33,334 nt of DNA from an uncultured Clostridia bacterium (GTDB lineage: Bacteria > Bacillota > Clostridia > TANB77 > CAG-508), in the NCBI GenBank assembly GCA_944386355.1, contig CALXAU010000006.1, forward strand, positions 1 through 33,334, given 5' to 3'. The translations under genes and the position numbers were made by a program. The notes below the pieces were generated by a model, which searched no databases, was not told the origin of the DNA, and saw only the letters and a program-made list of their open reading frames with translations. This document shows positions 27,792 to 33,334 of the stretch, in pieces (position 1 is the stretch's first letter; each line of letters opens with the position of its first letter).

Positions 27792-28769
27792 TTATTCTCC
27801 TTCATTTTTATTATTGGCATATAAAAAATCGAGATTATCGTATTTTCTTTGTTCATAATTTGACTTAGCAACTTTAGTTTTTAAGTCTTTTTCATCTTTT
27901 AATTGTTTTTTCCTCTGCTCTAAAAATGCATTAATTTCATTAACTGTTTTTAAATTTCTATCATGCCAATCTGTTATTGTTGTATTTATATATTCAAAAT
28001 TCGGACTTTGTTTTAAAGTAGTTCTTTTTAAAGCAATTTCAATTATATCCATATCATATCCAAAATTAAGTATCCAATTTTCAATATAAGCTTCTTCATA
28101 TTGAGTAAGACCGTTATGTTTTCCTAATTTTTTTGCAATTGATTTTTTTATATTTTTTAATTTTTCTTGTTTTTGAGAGTAATTTTCTAAATCATTCCAT
28201 GTTCTTATTTTATTTGCACCCCAAGAGTCAGCAACAGTTTGTACATATTTTATATGTAAAGCAGATCTATTAAAACAATAATCAAATAAAGCAATCATTA
28301 CTTGTTCATCAAAATTATACTTTTTAAACCATAAATCTATATCACTATACCATGAAGGACCCATTATACCTTGAAAATACATGTTATTTATATGTTCTAT
28401 TGCTTTTGATCTAGATTTATTCTTTGAATTATTTTCAATTGTTTCTTTAGATAATGTCATATTTGGTGAATATAATTTATGAAGTGTTGCTTCTTGTAAA
28501 TCTACAATGATAAAACCTGTTGTTTTTTTTGTAATTAATCCATTTTCTTCTAAAAATTTAGTTCCTTCAGATAATGTTTTTAAGGGTAAAGAAAGTTTTT
28601 TTGATAAGTCATTTAATTTTACTTCTTTATTGTATTTTGAAAGGAATACTAAATATAGGTAAATTTTTAAATAATCTCCTGGAATTTGAGGAAAATACTC
28701 TGCAAAAAAGATGTCAGAAATTACTGTTTCAGAAAACAATAAAGGTTTTTCATTTTGTTCTAGTTTCAT
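27792..28769 (-). CDS. dnaD: DnaD-domain primosomal protein
   Basis: A 325-residue protein. The N-terminal winged-helix part (about 30-100) includes GDYLKIYLYLVFLSKYN and LPLKTLSEGTKFLEENGLI. Two DnaD-type C-terminal modules follow, with VQTVADSWGANKIRTWNDL (about 173-191) and ENWILNFGYDMDIIEIALKRT through INTTITDWHDRNLKT. DnaD/DnaB-type proteins remodel DNA and recruit the DnaI-helicase complex in replication initiation and restart. TAGGAGA six bases before the ATG sets the start. The pairing with the adjacent dnaI supports a primosome role. It belongs to replication rather than to the adjacent secretion-like genes, since it has its own promoter. Confidence 0.9.
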   Translation of the reverse strand: MKLEQNEKPLLFSETVISDIFFAEYFPQIPGDYLKIYLYLVFLSKYNKEVKLNDLSKKLSLPLKTLSEGTKFLEENGLITKKTTGFIIVDLQEATLHKLYSPNMTLSKETIENNSKNKSRSKAIEHINNMYFQGIMGPSWYSDIDLWFKKYNFDEQVMIALFDYCFNRSALHIKYVQTVADSWGANKIRTWNDLENYSQKQEKLKNIKKSIAKKLGKHNGLTQYEEAYIENWILNFGYDMDIIEIALKRTTLKQSPNFEYINTTITDWHDRNLKTVNEINAFLEQRKKQLKDEKDLKTKVAKSNYEQRKYDNLDFLYANNKNEGE

Positions 28770-28802
28770 TATTATTCTCCTATAAAAAATATATTTTCAA
28801 TG

Positions 28803-28831
28803 ATTATATCTTTTTTATAAAAAAAATTCAA
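28803..28831 (-). promoter_or_regulatory. Sigma-A promoter of dnaD-dnaI
   Basis: On the minus strand, -35 TTGAAT (28826-28831), a 17-nt spacer and consensus -10 TATAAT (28803-28808), 34 bp before the dnaD ATG. Confidence 0.8.
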
Positions 28832-28937
28832 GACATTTTACTTGTTTAAGTAGACACTAATAAGACTATTATTACAATTCACAGCTGTACTCATGTTTTG
28901 TATGTTATGAAAAGTAAAATTTAAAGATAATGAGACA

Positions 28938-29222
28938 TTAGTTCTTTGTAAAAAATAGCAATTTTGTCTTAAAGAAAAATTTTAATAAATAAGAAAGTAC
29001 ATATAATATATTTTCTCCATTAAGACCAGAAATACTTAAAAGAACAATAGGAAAACAAAAAATAATTCCAAAAAATATAGTCATAGAAATAGAAGAAAAA
29101 ATAAAATAAAAAATAGAAAAAACAATTAAAATCCATATGATGTTTATAATAGCTGTTGAATAATCAATAAAACCTAAAAGTTTATTTTTAAAAGTATAAT
29201 TTTGCGGGAAAATAAATTTCAT
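28938..29222 (-). CDS. prgI: PrgI-like membrane protein (VirB3-type)
   Basis: A 94-residue protein beginning MKFIFPQNYTFKNKLLGFIDY with two adjacent membrane helices (about 23-42 and 46-66) and ending in a basic aromatic tail. The pattern matches PrgI-family proteins, which stand next to VirB4 in Gram-positive conjugation modules and probably act as the VirB3 equivalent that docks it. Here virB4 is instead 7 kb away on the other strand. No ribosome binding site is visible before the ATG; translation may depend on the preceding micro-ORF. Confidence 0.75.
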   Translation of the reverse strand: MKFIFPQNYTFKNKLLGFIDYSTAIINIIWILIVFSIFYFIFSSISMTIFFGIIFCFPIVLLSISGLNGENILYVLSYLLKFFFKTKLLFFTKN

Positions 29223-29261
29223 AAAAATTTACAAAAATATCCAATAATTATTTTTCAAAAT

Positions 29262-29312
29262 TCATAATAAGTTAAATATATAAAAAAGAATAAGTAAAAC
29301 AATTATTAGGAT
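29262..29312 (-). CDS. Possible 16-residue hydrophobic micro-ORF with AUC start
   Basis: A very strong site AAAGGAGG (29318-29325) follows the virB6 stop with no AUG within reach. Five bases on, ATC opens a 16-codon frame that is almost entirely hydrophobic, (M)LIIVLLILFYIFNLL, then TGA. It may be a real membrane micropeptide, a leader for prgI translation or a decayed gene. Weakly supported. Confidence 0.3.
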   Translation of the reverse strand: MLIIVLLILFYIFNLL

Positions 29313-29327
29313 ACCTTCCTCCTTTCT

Positions 29328-30197
29328 TTAAAATTTTTTAAATGTAGAGAAATTTGAACTAATCATTGTAGAAATACCACCAATAAAGCTTCTAACAACT
29401 GTATTAGCTCTGATTAAAGCATATATACCACCAACATAAATAAATTTTATAAATATTTCTGAAGAATTATAATCAATAGAAAATAATAATAATAAGACAA
29501 AAGATACAAAAAATTGAATAAAAATTAATGAAAATAAATTTTTAATACAACTTTTAAAAAACCATGAACTTGTTTGTAAAGATAGAGATAAAATAGCAAA
29601 AGGAAAAATTAAAATAAAAACTTTTATAATTATGTATCTAAAAGAGTAAGATAAAACTAAGTTTAATAAAGATAAAGTTAGAGTGCCTTTAATAAGTCCG
29701 TCTATAGAGAAAATATTAATTGACGAAGAATCTATAGATATTTTATTATTTATAGTATTTATAAGTTCAGAAAAAGAAATATTTTTGTTAAATAAATTAA
29801 TTCCAATATTTTGTATTGCCAAAGTAATATTATAAGATAAATCTAAAAATTGTTCGATTAAGAAAAAGGAAAAGTTCATACATATTCCACACAAAAGTAA
29901 TTTAAAAATAAATTGTTTTGGACTTTCTGTAGAAGAATAAGTTAAATGAGAAAGTAAGTATTTAATTGCAAAATATAATAAAAATCCTAATAAAAGTGAA
30001 TTTGCAATTAAAAGAATACCAGATGAAGAATTTAATCCAAAAATATTTTTAAAATTATTATCTTCTAATATTGAAGGACCAATAAAAGTAATTTCATCTA
30101 ATACAGAATATAATTGATTGTCTATTGAGCTAAATAATTGTTCAACAATAGTATTTATTGTATCTATAATTGTTTGAGTAATTTGAGAAGAGTCCAT
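29328..30197 (-). CDS. VirB6/TrbL-like polytopic membrane protein
   Basis: A 289-residue protein. An N-terminal soluble stretch (1-60) precedes about six membrane helices at roughly 62-82, 95-118, 172-190, 192-212, 222-243 and 250-262. The C-terminal region has ALIRANTVVRSFIGGISTMI. The layout resembles the VirB6/TrbL-type channel components of Gram-positive type IV secretion systems, judged on topology and context. AGGAGG three bases before ATG. It lies seven bases after the VirB2-like gene. Confidence 0.7.
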   Translation of the reverse strand: MDSSQITQTIIDTINTIVEQLFSSIDNQLYSVLDEITFIGPSILEDNNFKNIFGLNSSSGILLIANSLLLGFLLYFAIKYLLSHLTYSSTESPKQFIFKLLLCGICMNFSFFLIEQFLDLSYNITLAIQNIGINLFNKNISFSELINTINNKISIDSSSINIFSIDGLIKGTLTLSLLNLVLSYSFRYIIIKVFILIFPFAILSLSLQTSSWFFKSCIKNLFSLIFIQFFVSFVLLLLFSIDYNSSEIFIKFIYVGGIYALIRANTVVRSFIGGISTMISSNFSTFKKF

Positions 30198-30204
30198 AAA
30201 CCTC

Positions 30205-30534
30205 CTAACTAATTAATGACTTAATAGCAGATAATATTAAATCAATAGCAAGAATAAAACCATATGAAAAAAGAGTATTTCTAACTATTTTTTTACCTGT
30301 TCTTATTTTTTCTTCATCTCCAAAACTAAACTTTTTCATAAAAATACCTGTTCCTACTGCGACAGCAGCAGCAGGAGTTGCTATTTTTAATAACCATTCT
30401 TCGATTTTTTCAAAGGCAGATTGAATTTTAGAAATAATTTCAGGTTCTCCCCAGGCATAAGAAAAATTAGGATATGCAATATATAAAAGAAAAATAAGAA
30501 AAATAAAAGAAATAAATATTTTTTTATATTTCAT
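30205..30534 (-). CDS. VirB2/TrbC-like pilin or small membrane subunit
   Basis: A 109-residue protein with an N-terminal signal or anchor (about 6-28, possible cleavage after SYA). A hydrophobic ATPAAAVAVGTGIFM segment (about 52-66) and a C-terminal helix (about 86-107) are joined by a short basic loop. The two-helix hairpin after a signal peptide is typical of VirB2/TrbC pilin-like subunits. GGAGG lies four bases before ATG. It sits between virD4 and the VirB6-like gene, the usual order in Gram-positive conjugation modules. Confidence 0.7.
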   Translation of the reverse strand: MKYKKIFISFIFLIFLLYIAYPNFSYAWGEPEIISKIQSAFEKIEEWLLKIATPAAAVAVGTGIFMKKFSFGDEEKIRTGKKIVRNTLFSYGFILAIDLILSAIKSLIS

Positions 30535-30569
30535 AAAACCTCCAAAAAAATATATTTTATTTTAAAAAT

Positions 30570-32270
30570 TTATTTTTTAAAATAAGGTAACATTTTAATT
30601 TTATCTGAATAGAATATTTTACTTCCGTCAGATAAAAATGCAAGGGAGGTGAATGTTTCTAATTTTTTCGTAAAAAAATTTGTATCATAAATATAATCTA
30701 ATTGAGTATAACTACTTAAAGTTTCTGATATATTAGATTGAGAAGATTGGAAGGTATTTATAATATAATTATATTTTGTTTCTTTTGCATTTTCAGATAT
30801 GCTTTTAGAAATTCGTTCTTTTTCTTCTTTTCCAAGTTGCTTTTGGGCTTCTTCTATTGTAAAAATATCATCTGTACGAAACCATATTTTGTTTATTAAA
30901 TTTTGTGTAATAACTTTTACACAGGATTCGTCATTTAAAGTATTTTTTATAGAAGAATAACTTTGAGTAGAAACAATATTAATACATTTTGCCTCTCTGC
31001 TTAAAGAAAAGAAATCACTATCTGTTTTTGTGCAATATTTATCATATTCATCACATATAAATGCTGAAGGATAAACCTTATTTTTAGATAGATTTGCCAA
31101 CACTTCTGTTTGAAAATCTAATTTAAGATAAGCGGCTATGATTTTTGAAAGAGAAGAGTATTCGGCAATATTCATATCTAAAACAACAATTTTTCCATTT
31201 TTTAATACATCTTCAAAGCCATTAAAATTAAGTTTTTCTTTTGGAGCACAAAAAGTAGACACAACTTCATAATCTGTAATAAATGTATTAGTTATTCTAG
31301 TTATTTCTGAAACAAGAATATTATAAGTTCTACTATCTAAATTTTGGAATTCTTTTTGGAAAAAATTTAAACTTGAATTTAAATCATAAATTTGTGAATA
31401 AGTAAATTTTGAATTTAGAAAAAAAGTTTTTAAAAGGGAAATTTTTTCTTGATAATAATTAGGATTAGTAATTAATTTATGAATTTCTTCAAAAGTAACG
31501 TAATTATTTTGATATAATCTACATAGTTTAATACATTCTGTTAAAATTTCTTCTACTTTGTCAAGCCAATATGATTCTGAATTATTTTCAGAAAAAAGTG
31601 TTAATATTGTTTTTATTCTATTTGCTAAAATTTGTGGTTTTAAGTTTGGTTTATATAGTGGATTATAGTAAATTGAAGAATTAATTCCAATTGTTATTAA
31701 ATCTTTCTCTAAATTATATTTTTTTACTAAGTTTTTTATTTGAAAATGATAATTTCCTTTTACATCTAAAATTAGCATAGAGATTTTTTTGTTAGGATTT
31801 TTAGAATTAAATTCTATTATCTGTTCAGTAAAGGGATACATTGCAGAGCTTGTTTTTCCAGAACCTATTGTACCTGTTATTAAGAAATTTTGATATAGTC
31901 CAGAAGAGGGAACAATAATTTTGCAATCATTTATATCTTTTCCAATGCATAAATTTAATTCATTTTCTTTTGAAACAGGATAAGATTTATCATTTTTTTT
32001 TGATTTTATAGATTTATTAAAAAGATTGAATAAGTAGTCAAACAAAAACTTGCTAATTACTAAATTTGAAAATGAAAATGTAAATAAATGACTTTTTTTT
32101 ATGAAGTCCCATAGAATAGGATTTTCCTTACAAATATCAAAAGGTTTTATTCCATAATCTATTATAATTTCCTCTGAAACATATATACTACTAAAAAATT
32201 TAGAAAAAAAGTAAAGTGAAAATAAAAGAAAAAGAATTCGAAAAATAAAGATAATTATTTTTAGACGAAT
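30570..32270 (-). CDS. virD4: VirD4/TraG-type coupling ATPase with likely AUU start
   Basis: A 566-residue coupling protein. An N-terminal membrane helix (about 3-24) is followed by an extracytoplasmic segment and a second hydrophobic stretch (about 61-72). Walker A GTIGSGKTS lies at about 133-141, LILDVKGNYHF at about 166-176, Walker B AFICDEYDKY at about 403-412 and VSTQSYSSI after it. It should feed substrates into the secretion channel. The start is unusual. AAGGAGG is followed by a 7-nt spacer and ATT (32270), from which the frame is open through the membrane anchor. The first conventional start is a TTG at 32045 without a binding site, which would remove the anchor, and no in-frame ATG occurs before Walker A. 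Confidence 0.85.
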   Translation of the reverse strand: MRLKIIIFIFRILFLLFSLYFFSKFFSSIYVSEEIIIDYGIKPFDICKENPILWDFIKKSHLFTFSFSNLVISKFLFDYLFNLFNKSIKSKKNDKSYPVSKENELNLCIGKDINDCKIIVPSSGLYQNFLITGTIGSGKTSSAMYPFTEQIIEFNSKNPNKKISMLILDVKGNYHFQIKNLVKKYNLEKDLITIGINSSIYYNPLYKPNLKPQILANRIKTILTLFSENNSESYWLDKVEEILTECIKLCRLYQNNYVTFEEIHKLITNPNYYQEKISLLKTFFLNSKFTYSQIYDLNSSLNFFQKEFQNLDSRTYNILVSEITRITNTFITDYEVVSTFCAPKEKLNFNGFEDVLKNGKIVVLDMNIAEYSSLSKIIAAYLKLDFQTEVLANLSKNKVYPSAFICDEYDKYCTKTDSDFFSLSREAKCINIVSTQSYSSIKNTLNDESCVKVITQNLINKIWFRTDDIFTIEEAQKQLGKEEKERISKSISENAKETKYNYIINTFQSSQSNISETLSSYTQLDYIYDTNFFTKKLETFTSLAFLSDGSKIFYSDKIKMLPYFKK

Positions 32271-32288
32271 GTAAGTACCTCCTTAAAA

Positions 32289-32435
32289 TTATTTAAATTG
32301 TTCTTTTTTTAAATTTAATTTTGAACCTTGCATGTTATGGAAAATTTTTATATCGAAAAAACTGTAAATAGAATAAATTGTTATAAATAGATTTATAATA
32401 TAAGTAATGAAAAAATAGTTAATAACTTTTGAGAT
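32289..32435 (-). CDS. 48-residue membrane protein, first gene of the virD4 operon, likely non-AUG start
   Basis: AAGGTGG (32443-32449) lies seven bases before ATC (32435). The frame runs 48 codons: SKVINYFFITYIINLFITIYS... with one long membrane helix (about 7-27) and a polar tail HNMQGSKLNLKKEQFK. It ends five bases before the binding site of virD4. ATT at 32438 or an in-frame ATG at 32453 (without a binding site and only about seven bases from the predicted transcript start) are alternatives. I do not recognise a family. Size, topology and position fit a small accessory subunit of the VirD4 complex (inference). Confidence 0.6.
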   Translation of the reverse strand: MSKVINYFFITYIINLFITIYSIYSFFDIKIFHNMQGSKLNLKKEQFK

Positions 32436-32465
32436 AATATCACCACCTTGCATTTTATGTTAAAA

Positions 32466-32494
32466 ATAATACAATATTTTTTAATTTTTGTCTA
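32466..32494 (-). promoter_or_regulatory. Sigma-A promoter of the virD4 operon
   Basis: On the minus strand, -35 TAGACA (32489-32494), an exact 17-nt spacer and -10 TATTAT (32466-32471). The predicted transcript starts near 32459, just before the 48-residue gene. Unlike the VirB4-operon promoter, no palindrome overlaps it. Confidence 0.75.
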
Positions 32495-32689
32495 TACTTT
32501 TTTTAAAATTTATGATAAAATTATTTCTAGATAATATATTCACAGAGTTAGAGAATAAAATTTAAAGGTTGATATATTAATATTTTTAGGTAATATAACA
32601 ATCTAAATTTTTTTATTTAACAAATTAGTAGAGAAATTTATCTAGTATTTATATTATAAAATTTATAAAGAAAGGATTTGAATATAAAA

Positions 32690-32878
32690 ATGGTTTTTAA
32701 TAAAGATACAAGAATAGGAGAAATTTTGGAAAATGCTCCAGAAAAAGCTGAAATACTTTTAGAAGTAGGAATGCATTGTTTAGGATGTCCTGCATCTCAA
32801 ATGGAAACATTAGAAGAAGCTTGTGATGTTCATGGTATAGATGTAAATGAAGTTGTTGAAAAATTAAATAATAATTAA
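32690..32878 (+). CDS. DUF1858 redox-disulfide domain protein
   Basis: A 62-residue protein, VFNKDTRIGEILENAPEKAEILLEVGMHCLGCPASQMETLEEACDVHGID. The CLGCPAS motif (CxxC) in this setting is diagnostic of the DUF1858, hybrid-cluster-protein-associated domain, thought to act in redox chemistry. The ATG at 32690 lies 13 bases from AAAGGA; an in-frame TTG at 32678 and ATA at 32684 are alternative starts. It is a single gene between the divergent virD4 promoter and the tRNA cluster. Confidence 0.9.
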   Translation: MVFNKDTRIGEILENAPEKAEILLEVGMHCLGCPASQMETLEEACDVHGIDVNEVVEKLNNN

Positions 32879-33006
32879 TGTAGAAAATAAGTAGAATATT
32901 GTTCTATTTGAGTGTATTTTGTTAAAATTTTTACTAGACAGCATTAGTTATGTATGGAATATGAAAATAAAATTCACAAAAAGGACAAAATTTTTTTACA
33001 AACTTA

Positions 33007-33035
33007 TTGACATTTATAAAAAAATGTAGTAATAT
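33007..33035 (+). promoter_or_regulatory. Sigma-A promoter of the tRNA-Lys/Glu/Thr cluster
   Basis: Consensus -35 TTGACA (33007-33012), a 17-nt spacer and -10 TAATAT (33030-33035), 31 bp before tRNA-Lys. A small leader hairpin GGCGT/ACGCC (33041-33058) follows. Confidence 0.85.
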
Positions 33036-33066
33036 ATAGAGGCGTTGAAACACACGCCAAGTATAT

Positions 33067-33142
33067 GGGCTATTAGCTCAGGTGGTAGAGCACTTGACTT
33101 TTAATCAAGTTGTCCCGCGTTCGAGTCGCGGATAGCTCACCA
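33067..33142 (+). tRNA. tRNA-Lys (anticodon TTT)
   Basis: Acceptor GGGCTAT pairs with ATAGCTC (one G-T pair), discriminator A, encoded CCA. The anticodon stem CTTGA/TCAAG closes CTTTTAA, anticodon TTT. It is a substrate of the MnmE/MnmG pathway in other bacteria. Confidence 0.96.
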
Positions 33143-33173
33143 AAAGAACTAAATAAATTATATTTAGTTCTTT
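33143..33173 (+). other. Perfect hairpin between tRNA-Lys and tRNA-Glu
   Basis: A perfect 13-bp stem (AAAGAACTAAATA at 33143-33155, TATTTAGTTCTTT at 33161-33173) with a 5-nt loop, starting right after the CCA of tRNA-Lys. Only a short T stretch follows, so it may be a processing signal or a partial terminator that lowers expression of the later tRNAs. Confidence 0.6.
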
Positions 33174-33177
33174 ATAA

Positions 33178-33252
33178 GGCCCCGTGGTCAAGCGGTTAAG
33201 ACATCGCCCTTTCACGGCGGAGACATGGGTTCGATTCCCGTCGGGGTCACCA
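33178..33252 (+). tRNA. tRNA-Glu (anticodon TTC)
   Basis: Acceptor GGCCCCG pairs with CGGGGTC, discriminator A, encoded CCA. The anticodon loop CTTTCAC between CGCC and GGCG gives anticodon TTC. Confidence 0.96.
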
Positions 33253-33261
33253 AAAATATAT

Positions 33262-33334
<73 letters not shown>

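Noticed and set aside
28860-28914. Inversion of the secretion genes by recombination between the 17337 and 28872 motif copies
   Set aside because: The two copies are in the same orientation, so recombination would delete rather than invert the segment.

Overview
The window is the replication-origin region of a very AT-rich, low-GC Gram-positive bacterium, most likely an uncultured member of the Clostridia. The evidence is the classic Firmicutes order rpmH-rnpA-yidD-yidC-jag-mnmE-mnmG-rsmG-parA-parB on the minus strand and dnaA-dnaN-recF-gyrB-gyrA on the plus strand, near-exclusive use of AGA for arginine, strong AGGAGG ribosome binding sites, and tRNA genes with encoded CCA.

Layout. 1-410: an A/T tandem repeat and two tRNA-Ser genes. 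515-10084: the leftward housekeeping block. 10300-12290: oriC, two DnaA-box clusters flanking dnaA. 12344-16789: dnaN, recF, gyrB. 16824-17528: about 700 bp of G-poor DNA without genes. 17529-23734: a plus-strand operon (TraC-like protein, VirB4 ATPase split by a group II intron, CpaE/MinD-like P-loop protein, unknown helical protein) behind a promoter with a palindrome over its -35 box. 23950-26388: gyrA. 26768-28769: the helicase-loader genes dnaI and dnaD (minus). 28938-32435: a second part of the secretion-like system (PrgI, VirB6-like, VirB2-like, VirD4, small membrane proteins) on the minus strand with its own promoter. 32690-33334: a DUF1858 protein and a tRNA-Lys/Glu/Thr cluster. The type IV secretion-like genes therefore bracket gyrA in convergent orientation; no relaxase, integrase or attachment site is visible.

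Most unusual observation. Two conserved genes, mnmE and dnaI, are each readable as full-length canonical proteins only if the ribosome (or the reader) moves +1 at an in-frame CGG codon: twice in mnmE and once in dnaI, at the Walker A motif. Each time the C of CGGA is skipped and GGA (Gly) restores the family sequence. Reading every other CDS by eye I found no other in-frame CGG codon. This suggests that CGG is unassigned or hungry here and serves as a +1 recoding site. The alternative is a remarkably context-specific set of one-base insertions.

Second observation. In the secretion-like module several genes have a strong Shine-Dalgarno sequence about 7 nt before AUA, AUU or AUC instead of AUG (virB4, virD4, a 48-residue membrane protein), suggesting non-AUG initiation.

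All coordinates and translations were read by eye; family names rest on remembered motifs, not on database searches.
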